Source: Leptodesmis sichuanensis A121
GTDB taxonomy: Bacteria; Cyanobacteriota; Cyanobacteriia; Leptolyngbyales; Leptolyngbyaceae
DNA length: 64,000 nucleotides
Assembly (NCBI RefSeq): GCF_021379005.1
Contig: NZ_CP075171.1
Location: 2,542,001 to 2,606,000 of the forward strand
Reading direction: 5' to 3'
Below are positions 29,285 to 38,472 of this stretch, piece after piece. The translations under genes and the position numbers were made by a program. A model generated the notes under the pieces. That model was not told the DNA's origin. It saw only the letters and a list, made by a program, of their open reading frames with translations, and did no database searches. The number at the start of each line of letters is the position of its first letter. Position 1 is the first letter of the stretch.

Positions 29285-32049
29285 ATGATCTGGAAACCGA
29301 TCTCGATTATATGCAGCAGTTGTTAACGGGTAAAATCCGGGCTTACCAGCTAGAGAAACGGTACTTGCATCAGTCTGGAACGATCGTCTGGGGCCGATTA
29401 AGTGGTTCTGTAGTTCGCGATGCTCAAGGTCAGTTGCTCTACTTCGTGGCCCAGATTGAAGATATTACAGAAGCCAAGCAAGCTGAAATCGCGTTGCGGG
29501 AAAGCGAAAAGCGATCGCAACTATTCGCAGAAGTGACCCTGAAAATTCGCCAATCTCTACAACTGGAAGATATCCTGCAAACGACAGTGACTGAAGTTCA
29601 GCAATTTCTGCAGGCCGATCGCGTCGTACTTTTTCAACTTGCGCCCGATGGTTCTGGAGTCGTGGTACAAGAAGCACTGGTGCCCGGTTATCAACCAACC
29701 CTGGGGCAAAGTTTTGATGATCCCTGTTTTCAGGAGGGCTATCTGTACCAGTATCAACAGGGACGAATTGCCACGATCGCCGACATCCAACAGTATGAAG
29801 GAGAATCCTGCTACATCGAATTTCTACAACAACTCCAGGTCAGAGCCAGTCTGGTTGTGCCCATTTTCATTCGAGAGCAACTTTGGGGTTTACTGATTGC
29901 TCACCAGCGGCAGGCGCGTTCCTGGGCAGAATTTGAAATTGACCTGTTGCGGCAACTGGCGGATCAGATTGGCATTGCTCTCGCTCAAGCTCAATTACTC
30001 AGTCAGGAAATTCAGCAGCGGGAGGAACTGGCTCGTTCTCAAGAAGCCCTGCAAAATCTCAGTGCCGCCCTGGAAAGTGCGGTCGAAGGCATTGCTCAGT
30101 TCGATCGCGAGGGCCGTTACATTCATGTCAATCCGGCCTATGCTGCGATGGTGGGCTATACCCCAGAAGAACTGATTGGCAAGGATTGGCAGCGAACGGT
30201 ACATCCTGACGACCTGGAAACAATGATGGCGGCCTATCAACGTATGTTAGCGGACGGCAAAGTAGAGGTGGAAGCCAGAGGGATTCGCAAAGATGGCACG
30301 ATTTTTGACAAGCAATTGTTCATGATCACAGCCTACAATCCGCAGCAGGAATTCATTGGCCACTACTGCTTCATGAAAGATGTAAGCGATCGCCGCGAAG
30401 TAGAACGGCTCAAAGATGAATTCATCTCCATCGTCAGCCACGAACTCCGCACCCCCCTGACCTCGATTTCCGGCGCACTGGATCTGCTGGCTCATGGGGT
30501 ATTGCAGTCCAAACCGGAGCAGGCCCAGCGGATGCTCAATATTGCCGCCAATAATGCCGATCGCCTGGTGCGGCTGATCAATGACATTCTCGACATTGAA
30601 CGCATCGAGTCTGGCAAAGTCACCATGACCCTGCAAGTCTGCGATGCCGCTGATCTGATGAATCAATCCGTGGAAGCCATGCAAGACTTGGCCGATCGCT
30701 CCGGAATCACCCTCTCCGCCGCCCCCCTCTCTGTTCCCGTCTGGGCCGACTGCGATCGTATCATCCAGGTCTTCACCAACCTGATCAGTAATGCCATTAA
30801 GTTTTCTGAAGCGGGCAGTACGGTCTGGTTGAAAGCGGAATTGGCGATCGGGGAGCGGGGATCAGGGATCAGGGATCAGGGATTGGGGATCGGGGAAGCA
30901 GGTCATTCGTCATTAGAGGATACAGGACAAAGGACAAAAGCCAATTTAGAATTCAAAATTCAAAATTTAGAATTTCCTTACCTCCTCTTTTCCATCAGCG
31001 ATCAGGGGCGCGGCATTCCTGCCGACAAGCTGGAATCCATCTTCGAGCGGTTTCAACAGGTGGATGCTTCTGATTCGCGGCAAAAAGGCGGAACCGGTTT
31101 AGGGCTGGCCATTTGCCGGACGATCGTGCAACTGCATCATGGTCGCATTTGGGTCGAAAGTTCACCTGGAAGGGGTAGCACCTTCTTCTTTACCCTCCCG
31201 CTTGCCCCATCAGACAATAAGGTTGATTCAGCAGTCAATTCCGAACTGGCTTTTACCCGTCCCGTCCCTCGCCCCTCGCCCCTTGCCCCCCTAGTCTTAG
31301 TGTGTGATGACGATGCTTCCGTGCGGATGGTGGTGACGGCTCTGTTAGAACAACAGGGATATCGGGTGGTGACGGCGGCCTCTGGACGGGAGGCGATCTC
31401 CCAGGCCAGCCATGCGGCACCGGATGTGATTTTGCTCAATATTTTGATGCCGGATATGAATGGTTGGGAAACACTGGCCGTCCTGAAGCAGCACCCCAAT
31501 ACTCAAAGTATCCCGGTGATTATTTTGAGTGGATTGTTTCCGGATCAGCAACCCCTACCGGAAGAGATTAGTGATTGGGTAGTCAAGCCTCCCAATCAGC
31601 GGCGACTCGTACAAGCGCTAGAACAGGCTTTAGCCAAGCAGCCCCAAGGGATTAAAGTCCTGGTGATTGAGGACGATCGCGATCTGGCTCAGGTACTGCT
31701 AACCCTGTTTTCCCGGCATGGCATTCCAGCCTTTTATGCTGCCACCGGGGAAGAAGCTCTGCGGCTCAGTCCCCAGGTGCTGCCTGATCTGGTCTTGCTG
31801 GATCTGGGCTTGCCTGGAACGGATGGGTTTGCGGTGGTGGATTGGTTACGTCACCATAATCGCTTGTGTCAGGTGCCCCTGGTGGTTTACACGGCTCAGG
31901 ATCTGAATCAACACGATCGCGATCGCCTGAAGTTGGGAGATACCCTGTTTTTCACCAAGGGGCGCATCTCCCCGCAGGAATTTGAACGTCGAATGGTAGA
32001 CTTGCTCAACCGGATCACTGCAGCAGGGGACAGGTCGGGTTGTGACTAA
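29248..32049 (+). pseudogene. Hybrid sensor kinase, C-terminal GAF-PAS-HK-REC-REC part of the IS-split gene
   Basis: The native sequence resumes at 29285. It contains the end of a PAS domain, a GAF domain (about residues 85-250), a PAS domain (about 265-385), HisKA with FISIVSHELRTPLTS (His near 397), HATPase, and two C-terminal receivers. The first receiver has Asn in place of the acceptor Asp (ILLNILMPDMNG, near residue 731); the second is normal (VLLDLGLPGTDG, near 852). The HATPase carries an insertion of about 40 residues coded by heptamer repeats (30850-30985), between the N and G1 boxes. The frame is otherwise open, so an uncoupled kinase could be made if transcribed. The next receiver gene overlaps its end by 8 bases. 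Confidence 0.88.
30850..30896 (+). repeat. Heptameric short tandem repeat (GGGATCA-like) inside a HATPase domain
   Basis: GGGATCAGGGATCAGGG and related units, followed by an AATTCAAA-type repeat to about 30985, lie in frame in the kinase gene. They code for RGSGIRDQGLGIGEAG and a Lys/Asn/Phe-rich piece that interrupt the ATP-binding domain between NLISNAIKFSE and ISDQGRGIP. Such repeats normally sit between genes in cyanobacteria. Confidence 0.75.
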
Positions 32050-32419
32050 ACGCATTCTGATTATTGATGATGACCCAGACATTCTTGCCGTGGCTCAACT
32101 GGCGTTGGAAACGATCGGGGAATGGGACGTAATCACCGCCCTTTCTGGTAAGGAAGGCATTGAGCTGGCCAGGGAGGAACGCCCAGACGCGATTTTGCTG
32201 GATGTGATGATGCCTGAAATGGACGGCATTGCCACCTTGCGGGTGCTGCAATCAGGGTCTGAAACTGCCTCCATTCCGGTGATTCTCATGACTGCAAAAG
32301 TGCAACCTGCGGATCAGCAGCGATTTGCCAACTTGGGAGTGGTTGCCACAATCGTTAAACCCTTCAAGGCAATGCAATTATCTACCCAGATCTCTGAATT
32401 ATTGGGATGGCAATCTTAA
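32042..32419 (+). CDS. Single-domain response regulator
   Basis: A 125-residue CheY-like receiver with the acidic pocket IIDDDPDI, acceptor Asp in ILLDVMMPEMDG, Thr in LMTAKV and Lys in TIVKPFKAMQ. It starts at GTG 32042 and overlaps the stop of the hybrid kinase gene by 8 bases, the usual sign of translational coupling, so it is the likely phospho-acceptor of that kinase. Since the kinase gene is split by an insertion sequence, this receiver may now be orphaned or expressed only from a promoter behind the IS. There is no output domain. Confidence 0.9.
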   Translation: MTKRILIIDDDPDILAVAQLALETIGEWDVITALSGKEGIELAREERPDAILLDVMMPEMDGIATLRVLQSGSETASIPVILMTAKVQPADQQRFANLGVVATIVKPFKAMQLSTQISELLGWQS

Positions 32420-32428
32420 CATTTGCTG

Positions 32429-32565
32429 TCTCCACAAAGTCTCCATGTTCGGGGTCTATCTTGGAAATCACGCTAGAGGTAGGTTGACGAGATCTCCACA
32501 CAATCTCCACGTTCCCCAGCTATCCTGGAGATCCTACTTAAGGTAGATGTCGAAAACCTCATTTA
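32429..32565 (+). promoter_or_regulatory. Two tandem regulatory repeat units with 11-bp-spaced CTCCA boxes
   Basis: Upstream of the Mo-nitro_C gene two units of about 64 bases follow each other. Each begins with two CTCCA pentamers whose starts are 11 bases apart (32430 and 32441; 32494 and 32505), followed by a similar tail (GGGGTCTATCTTGGA and CCCAGCTATCCTGGA). An 11-bp spacing of direct half-sites is typical for OmpR-family dimers. It is a good candidate operator; the regulator is unknown. Confidence 0.55.
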
Positions 32566-32605
32566 GTCAAGCGATCCAGGCGTTTTTGTAAGTTTCTTCC
32601 TGACC

Positions 32606-32893
32606 ATGAATCATGCTTCCCTGAACCACCAACGTTCCTTTGTTCTCCAACCAATGCAGCACTGGTTGGAGTCCATCGAAATTCGCAATCCCTGGATGGC
32701 GCGATCGCTCTGCAAGCTCATCCCAGCCCGTTGTCCGTTTGAACGCAAAATCACCCTGTTTAACCACACTGTTCTCTACATTCCCCCTTTGTGCAAACTT
32801 AATCCTTTCTATGACCAACTGGTAGAACTGCGCTTTAAGTCGCTGACGTACCTGGCAGATCAGTGTGGAGAGGACATAACACTCTATTGCTAG
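32606..32893 (+). CDS. Mo-nitro_C domain small protein
   Basis: A 95-residue cyanobacterial protein matching the Mo-dependent nitrogenase C-terminal-like family: WLESIEIRNPWMARSLCKLI, PARCPFERKITLFN, IPPLCKLNPFYDQLVELRFK and LADQCGEDITLYC. Cysteines in LCKLIPARCPFE, LCKLNPF, DQCGED and the C-terminal Cys are conserved in the family as I remember it. The function is not known; in spite of the family name such proteins occur widely in cyanobacteria without nitrogenase genes nearby, and none are seen here. It is the only gene between the tandem CTCCA repeats and the NYN gene. ATG 32606 was chosen as the start matching the family length. Confidence 0.8.
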   Translation: MNHASLNHQRSFVLQPMQHWLESIEIRNPWMARSLCKLIPARCPFERKITLFNHTVLYIPPLCKLNPFYDQLVELRFKSLTYLADQCGEDITLYC

Positions 32894-32926
32894 CTAACAT
32901 CTGTGTTAATACCTGAGGAATTGACC

Positions 32927-33577
32927 ATGTTTACTAAACTTTCAAAAGAAACCCCTGGTTTGCAAGGAAGACCTGAGCTTCCCTCACAGCCCCAGGATTT
33001 AATAAACACTTATAACCACGTTGACCACCGAGAAATGCCAATTTCTGCCCCAAGATCCCACGATCGCGGTCGGGTTGCCATTTTTGTGGATGGATCCAAT
33101 CTGTTTTATGCCGCTATGCAACTGGGCATTGAAATTGATTACACCAAGTTGCTGTGTTATCTCACCCAGGGTAGCCAACTGTTACGAGCCTTCTTCTACA
33201 CCGGCATCGATCGCGTCAATGATAAACAACAGGGTTTTCTCCTGTGGATGCGGCGGAATGGTTATCGAGTTGTTACCAAAGATCTGGTGCAACTTCCCGA
33301 TGGCTCGAAAAAGGCCAACCTGGATGTGGAAATTGCGGTGGATATGATGACGCTGGCCGACCACTACGATACAGCAGTATTAGTTAGTGGGGATGGGGAT
33401 CTGGCCTATGCCGTGAATGCCGTATCTTACCGGGGGGCACGGATTGAAGTGGTGAGTTTGCGATCGATGACCAGTGATAGCTTGATCAATGTAGCCGACC
33501 AATATACCGATGTGGCTGACCTGAAACCTTATATTCAAAAAGTTTCCCGCACCAACTACACTTACCACCCCCTCTAA
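32927..33577 (+). CDS. LabA-type NYN domain protein (putative RNase)
   Basis: A 216-residue protein with a NYN (PIN-like) domain at about 45-195. The acidic residues that would bind metal can be read in AIFVDGSNLFY, ANLDVEIAVDMM and VLVSGDGDLAYAV. The family includes LabA, which affects circadian gene expression in Synechococcus, and other predicted ribonucleases. The N-terminal 40 residues are Pro/Gln-rich and probably disordered. I chose ATG 32927, preceded by GAGGA at a good distance, over a GTG at 32903. A clear terminator follows at 33641. It stands alone, so its partner cannot be inferred. Confidence 0.87.
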   Translation: MFTKLSKETPGLQGRPELPSQPQDLINTYNHVDHREMPISAPRSHDRGRVAIFVDGSNLFYAAMQLGIEIDYTKLLCYLTQGSQLLRAFFYTGIDRVNDKQQGFLLWMRRNGYRVVTKDLVQLPDGSKKANLDVEIAVDMMTLADHYDTAVLVSGDGDLAYAVNAVSYRGARIEVVSLRSMTSDSLINVADQYTDVADLKPYIQKVSRTNYTYHPL

Positions 33578-33640
33578 AGTTAGAGCAATCAAACCATAAA
33601 GTCCGATCTCGTTCTGGGCATTCTAGGAAAGAAATCGAAC

Positions 33641-33667
33641 AAGGGCCACATCGTTGGCCTTTTTTTG
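33641..33667 (+). terminator. Rho-independent terminator after the NYN gene
   Basis: GGCCA (33644-33648) pairs with TGGCC (33655-33659), extended by A-T pairs, and is followed by seven T residues. It ends the NYN transcript before the ABC transporter genes. Confidence 0.85.
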
Positions 33668-33738
33668 TATTTCAGACCACAAAAGGTTAAACCGGAACTA
33701 CTCAAGATAGAATCGCTGAAAAGGCTTCTCCAAAACGG

Positions 33739-35232
33739 ATGAAAGTAGAACTGAAACATATCTCCAAATCCTTTGGTCCGGTACAGGCCAATGAGGATGT
33801 GTCTTTACTGGTGCAGGCGGGAACGATTCATGGACTGTTGGGGGAAAATGGTGCAGGCAAAAGTACGCTGGTGAAGGTGCTGAGTGGGTTTATTTCCCGC
33901 GATCGGGGCGAGGTGTTGCTGGATGGGCAGCCTGTAGAAATTCGCACGCCTGCCGATGCGATCCGGGTGGGAGTCGGCATGCTGCACCAGGATCCGCTCG
34001 ATTTCCCGCCTTTATCGGTACTAGACAACTTTATGGCAGGACGACCCGGCAGCTTTTTTTTCAATCGCCAAAAAGCGATTCAGGAATTTAAGCAACTGTC
34101 GTTCCAGTTCAACTTTAATCTGGACATTCATCGCAAAGTTAGTGAGTTGACCGTGGGCGAACGGCAGCAGTTAGAAATTCTCCGGCTGCTGTCTCTGGGG
34201 GTGCAAACGCTGATTCTGGATGAACCCACCACTGGAATTTCTGCCTCACAAAAAACGGCTCTATTTGCAGCCATGAAGCAATTAGCGGCTGAGGGCAAAT
34301 CGATTATTTTTGTCTCCCATAAATTGGAAGATGTCGAGGAATTGTGCAATGAGGTGACGGTGCTGCGGCAGGGAAAGGTGATGGGCAACCTGCCGATTCC
34401 GGTTCCCGACAGTCAACTGATTGATTTGATGTTCGGACGGGAACTGGCTCCTCCCCTCAAACCTGCCACTCGACGGGATGAAATCGCCCTGCAACTGACC
34501 GATGTTGTGATTGCCAGCGATCGCCTCACCATTGCCATCGATCAGCTCACGGTTTATCAGGGAGAAGTGATGGGACTGGCTGGGCTGGAGGGCAGCGGGC
34601 AGGAACTGTTACTGCTGCTGTGCGCTGGTCTGCTCAAAGCAAGCCAGGGCCAGATCCGAATTGATGGCAGAGACATGACCCACCAGCCTTACAAAGACTA
34701 TCTGAAGCTGGGAGTGGGCTATTCCCCTGCCGATCGCTTACAGGATGGCCTAGTGCGGAGCTTAACGATTCAGGAGCATGTGGCCCTCCGTACCCCGAAA
34801 CGCCGCCTGTTTGTGGATTGGAAAGATGCCCTGGCTCGCACGCAGCAAGCGATCGCCCTGTTTAATATTCGCGGCAAAGCCACCACCCCAGTCGAACGCT
34901 TATCCGGTGGCAACCAGCAGCGCACCCAACTGGCCCTGCTCCCCGTGCCCCTTAACCTGCTGCTGATGGAACATCCCACCCGTGGTCTGGATATTGAATC
35001 CACACTCTGGGTGTGGCAGCAACTGATTGCCCGTTGTGAAGGCGGAACCGCCATTCTGTTCATATCCTCTGACCTGGATGAAATTATGCAATACAGCGAT
35101 CGCGTGATTGTCTTCAGTGGGGGACGCCTTTCCCAACCCATGGATGTCACTCAACTGACGGTGGAAAAATTGGGGCAATTAATTGGCGGACGCTTTAATG
35201 ATTCCGTTCAGTCCGGATCGGTTCATGCTTAA
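33739..35232 (+). CDS. ABC transporter ATP-binding protein, nucleoside/BMP (NupO) type, two ABC domains
   Basis: A 497-residue protein with two fused ATP-binding cassettes. The first has Walker A GENGAGKST (near 35-43), signature LTVGERQQ and Walker B LILDEPTTGIS; the second has a degenerate P-loop (GLEGSGQELLLL), signature RLSGGNQQRTQ and MEHPTRGLDIES. The degenerate second site and the order are typical of the ribose/nucleoside (BMP-linked) transporters such as YufO/NupO. It would energise uptake of purine nucleosides or a related sugar compound. The permease gene overlaps its 3' end. The usual periplasmic lipoprotein and second permease are not in the window. The start ATG 33739 fits the first beta strand. 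Confidence 0.9.
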   Translation: MKVELKHISKSFGPVQANEDVSLLVQAGTIHGLLGENGAGKSTLVKVLSGFISRDRGEVLLDGQPVEIRTPADAIRVGVGMLHQDPLDFPPLSVLDNFMAGRPGSFFFNRQKAIQEFKQLSFQFNFNLDIHRKVSELTVGERQQLEILRLLSLGVQTLILDEPTTGISASQKTALFAAMKQLAAEGKSIIFVSHKLEDVEELCNEVTVLRQGKVMGNLPIPVPDSQLIDLMFGRELAPPLKPATRRDEIALQLTDVVIASDRLTIAIDQLTVYQGEVMGLAGLEGSGQELLLLLCAGLLKASQGQIRIDGRDMTHQPYKDYLKLGVGYSPADRLQDGLVRSLTIQEHVALRTPKRRLFVDWKDALARTQQAIALFNIRGKATTPVERLSGGNQQRTQLALLPVPLNLLLMEHPTRGLDIESTLWVWQQLIARCEGGTAILFISSDLDEIMQYSDRVIVFSGGRLSQPMDVTQLTVEKLGQLIGGRFNDSVQSGSVHA

Positions 35233-36331
35233 AGCTCGTTGGTTGCTTATGTCGAAAACTCTTTATTATCAGGTTGGTGCTATTCTCATTTCCCTGGTGT
35301 TTGTGGGGATTGTGATTCTCCTGGCAGGCGGTCATCCGATCGCAGTCATTTCCAACATCTGGGTCGGGGCATTTGGCACCCCCGATCGCCTTGGACGAGT
35401 CCTGGCTACCCTGGTGCCACTCATGCTCTGTACCAGTGGCTTACTGTTCACCTTCACCGCCGGACTCTACAACCTGGGGATTGAAGGCGAGATTACGCTG
35501 GGGGCGATCGCCACGACCTTCGTTCTGCGGCTCACTCAGGATAATCTGCCGCCCTCTCTGGCCATTCTTCTGGCCATTCTGGCAGGTGGTTTGGGTGGGG
35601 CGCTGTGGGGCGTGTTAGCCGGAGTTTTGAATATCTATGGGCGTGTGAATGAGATTTTTGCCGGATTGGGATTGAACTTTGCGGCGGATGGATTGGCGCT
35701 GTATCTCATCTTTGGTCCCTGGAAAAAGGAGGGAGTGGCCTCTATGAGCGGCACCGAACCTTTCAAAGATTCTGTCTGGTTGCCCACCATTGCAGGAACA
35801 GTAGCCAGCCCGATCGCATTGCTGATTGCGATCGCAGCCGTGATTATGACGTTAATTGTGCTGCGGGGTACCTACTTCGGCTTACAACTGCGGGCCGTGG
35901 GGCAGAATCTGCGGGCTTCTTATGTACTGGGTATTCCATCTATTCGGCAACTGATGAGTGCCTTTGCTATCTGCGGTGCTTTAGCTGGATTAGCCGGAGC
36001 CTTACAGGTACTGGCTATCTTCCATCGTCTGATTCCCAGTATTTCCAGTAACCTCGGCTTTCTCTCGCTGCTGATTGCCATGTTGATTGGTCTGAACGGT
36101 TGGTTAATTATTCCTGTCGCCTTCTTTTTCAGTGCCCTCAACGTCGGCAGTTTACAACTCCCCCTGGCCCTCAACCTCGAATCCGCCCTGGCTGGTGTAA
36201 TCCAGGGAACGCTTGTGTTGTTTGTGCTCCTGGGACGCGGATTTAGTGAGACGAATCTACTGCCTGCTCTGTATCAACGCGGGCGATCGCTCCTGGCACC
36301 GCATCAGCCAAAGATTTTGCCAGAGGAATAA
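35225..36331 (+). CDS. ABC transporter permease, NupP/BPD_transp_2 type
   Basis: A 368-residue permease with about nine hydrophobic segments. Recognisable parts are [56 protein letters not shown] and [14 protein letters not shown], all characteristic of the branched-chain/nucleoside-type inner membrane component. I chose ATG 35225, which overlaps the ATP-binding gene stop by 8 bases; 35183 gives a longer, unlikely N-terminus. In most genomes two different permease genes follow the ATPase gene; here the next gene is dtd. The complex would then need a permease from elsewhere or work as a homodimer. Confidence 0.88.
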   Translation: MLKARWLLMSKTLYYQVGAILISLVFVGIVILLAGGHPIAVISNIWVGAFGTPDRLGRVLATLVPLMLCTSGLLFTFTAGLYNLGIEGEITLGAIATTFVLRLTQDNLPPSLAILLAILAGGLGGALWGVLAGVLNIYGRVNEIFAGLGLNFAADGLALYLIFGPWKKEGVASMSGTEPFKDSVWLPTIAGTVASPIALLIAIAAVIMTLIVLRGTYFGLQLRAVGQNLRASYVLGIPSIRQLMSAFAICGALAGLAGALQVLAIFHRLIPSISSNLGFLSLLIAMLIGLNGWLIIPVAFFFSALNVGSLQLPLALNLESALAGVIQGTLVLFVLLGRGFSETNLLPALYQRGRSLLAPHQPKILPEE

Positions 36332-36384
36332 ATTGCCAGAAGCTTTGGATTTGCAGTTTTGGATTTTGGATTGCAAAACGTTTT

Positions 36385-36834
36385 ATGAAAGTAGTGATTC
36401 AACGAGTTCTGTCTTCCCAAGTGGTTGTAGATGGACAAATCGTGGGCAAAATTGCACGGGGATTAAACCTGCTGGTCGGCATCTCGAACACGGACACAGA
36501 AGCAGAACTGGAGTGGATGGCCCGTAAATGCCTGGAATTAAGACTCTTTCCTGCGGCGGAAGGGGGACGATTTGATTGCTCGGTGCAAGACATCAAGGGC
36601 GAACTGCTGGTGATCAGTCAATTCACCCTCTATGGCGATTGCCGCAAAGGTCGTCGTCCCTCCTTCGATCGCGCCGCTGCCCCGGAAGTTGCTCAAGCCC
36701 TCTATGAAAAATTCGTCGAGAAACTGCGAACCAGCGGCCTCAAAGTAGAAACAGGTATCTTTGGGGCCATGATGCAAGTGTCGATCGAAAACGATGGCCC
36801 AGTAACTTTGGTAATTGAGAATTATGAATTATGA
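36385..36834 (+). CDS. dtd: D-aminoacyl-tRNA deacylase
   Basis: A 149-residue cytosolic enzyme of normal length. It removes D-amino acids wrongly attached to tRNA, and also glycine from tRNA-Ala. The two active-site motifs are present: SQFTLYGD (near residues 78-85) and the Gly-cisPro motif in [11 protein letters not shown] (near 136-140). The start ATG 36385 is followed by the typical [17 protein letters not shown]. It follows the ABC permease gene after about 50 bases, but a functional link is unlikely. Behind it an AT-rich stretch with AATTCATAATTCT-like repeats separates it from the convergent NTRC gene. Confidence 0.95.
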   Translation: MKVVIQRVLSSQVVVDGQIVGKIARGLNLLVGISNTDTEAELEWMARKCLELRLFPAAEGGRFDCSVQDIKGELLVISQFTLYGDCRKGRRPSFDRAAAPEVAQALYEKFVEKLRTSGLKVETGIFGAMMQVSIENDGPVTLVIENYEL

Positions 36835-36835
36835 A

Positions 36836-36898
36836 TGAATAATTTAAGAACACTCAATATTCATAATTCTCAATTTATAATTCATAATTCTTAATTCC
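36836..36898. repeat. AT-rich short repeats between convergent genes
   Basis: Units such as TTCATAATTCT and TTTATAATTCATAATTCT recur here in both orientations (TATGAATTATGAATGAAT at the start), so the RNA could fold weakly. It lies between the ends of dtd and the NTRC gene. No strong terminator with a GC stem is visible. Confidence 0.5.
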
Positions 36899-38269
36899 TC
36901 AAAGGTTGGCCTGGATCAGTTCCCGATACTGGCTTTTCTGCTTCACGCCCTTCAATTCACCCACTTTATCCTTCAACTTGAACAGGTGAACCGTGGGAGT
37001 TCCCACAACACCTGCAGCTTCGGCAATCTCTGGGTCTTGCTCAATATCGATGTTGATGTAGTGGATCTGGCCATCAAATTCATCAATCACCTTACTCAAA
37101 ATCGGTTTAAGGGTGTGGCAGGGGCCGCATTGGGGTGAAGAATAAAGCACGAGAATTGGTCGATCGCTCTCATGATAAAGCTTCCGCAACGCATAGCTAC
37201 CTTCATGACGAGTCTTGGTCGGATCAAATTCAGAGGACTGTTCAGCTTCGCTTTTCTTGTCTGGAGTGGCTGCAGGACGGGTTTCTGCTTCCTTGGTCTG
37301 GTGGAACTCTTGCACTAACCCATTAGAAGACAGCCAGCGCTCGGCCAGCATCGCCGCCATACAGCCTGTTCCTGCCGCCGTAATCGCCTGCCGGAATTCG
37401 TGATCCTGTACGTCTCCTGCTGCAAAGACCCCTTCCACACTGGTTTCGACTGAACCGGGCCGGGTCACAATATAACCAATGTCATCTAGTTCAAGCTGAC
37501 CTTTGAAGAGAGCGGTATTGGGTGTGTGACCGATCGCATAAAACAAGCCTTTCACATATAGCTCACTCTCTGCGCCGGTCTGCTTATTTTTCAGCTTCAC
37601 ACCTTTCAGGTGATCCGCTTCACCGAACACATCCAAAACTTCTGTGTTCCAATGCACTGTAATTTTGTCGTTGTTCAACACCCGATCCTGCATGGCTTTA
37701 CTGGCTCGCATCTTGTCACTCCGCACCAGCAAATGTACATGGGAGCCGTACTTGGTTAGATAAACGGCTTCTTCAGCGGCTGAATCTCCGCCTCCCACAA
37801 CTGCTAATTCCGCAGATCGGAAAATGGGAGTCGCCCCGTCGCAGATGGCACAGGCCGAAATTCCTCGACTCCAAAATTGATGTTCACTGGCCAATCCTAA
37901 TCGTTTGGCGGTGGCTCCAGTGGCGATAATGACACTGTGCGATCGCAGTTCCCAACTTTCTGACCGAATCACAAAAGGACGTTGACTAAAATCTACCTCG
38001 GTCACATCTTCGGTTACCAGTTCTGCTCCCCAGCGGAGTGCCTGCTCTTTCATCCGAGTCATCAGCATCGGCCCCGTAATGCCATCTGGAAAACCAGGAA
38101 AATTTTCTACCTCCGTGGTGGTCATCAGTTGGCCACCTGGCAATCCTCCGGCCTGAAATCCTTCAAACACGAACGGTTTCAAGTTCGCACGAGCTGCATA
38201 GATGGCAGCAGTATAGCCCGCTGGCCCAGAGCCAATAATCACAACATTTTCAATGGTTGGAGTACTCAT
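36899..38269 (-). CDS. trxB: NADPH-dependent thioredoxin reductase with fused thioredoxin domain (NTRC)
   Basis: A 456-residue fusion. Residues 1-320 are a thioredoxin reductase: FAD-binding [10 protein letters not shown], redox centre CAIC (Cys140 and Cys143), NADPH-binding [12 protein letters not shown] and FAD motif [10 protein letters not shown]. After a Glu/Pro/Lys-rich linker comes a thioredoxin domain (about 355-456) with [12 protein letters not shown]. This fusion is NTRC of oxygenic phototrophs, which passes NADPH electrons to 2-Cys peroxiredoxins and Calvin cycle regulators, chiefly in the dark or low light. Its place a few kilobases from a dark fermentation cluster and from a CP12-domain gene is suggestive, but it is not in that operon. 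Start ATG 38269 gives the normal N-terminus. Confidence 0.95.
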   Translation of the reverse strand: MSTPTIENVVIIGSGPAGYTAAIYAARANLKPFVFEGFQAGGLPGGQLMTTTEVENFPGFPDGITGPMLMTRMKEQALRWGAELVTEDVTEVDFSQRPFVIRSESWELRSHSVIIATGATAKRLGLASEHQFWSRGISACAICDGATPIFRSAELAVVGGGDSAAEEAVYLTKYGSHVHLLVRSDKMRASKAMQDRVLNNDKITVHWNTEVLDVFGEADHLKGVKLKNKQTGAESELYVKGLFYAIGHTPNTALFKGQLELDDIGYIVTRPGSVETSVEGVFAAGDVQDHEFRQAITAAGTGCMAAMLAERWLSSNGLVQEFHQTKEAETRPAATPDKKSEAEQSSEFDPTKTRHEGSYALRKLYHESDRPILVLYSSPQCGPCHTLKPILSKVIDEFDGQIHYINIDIEQDPEIAEAAGVVGTPTVHLFKLKDKVGELKGVKQKSQYRELIQANL

Positions 38270-38472
38270 GCTTTAATTGAACTCGTAACGACTACGCCTA
38301 GTATACCCAATCTTTACAAAGCCTTGAAACTTATAGTCCGGATTTAAAGTCTTTCTGTAGAAAGGGTTAAGTAGATTTGCTGAACGCTAAGATTAAGCCG
38401 TTGAATTGGCTACTTAGCGAGAGCAGGGCTTCTAGTATTCCCTTCCATCTCCGACCTAAGTTATTTTCCTTT

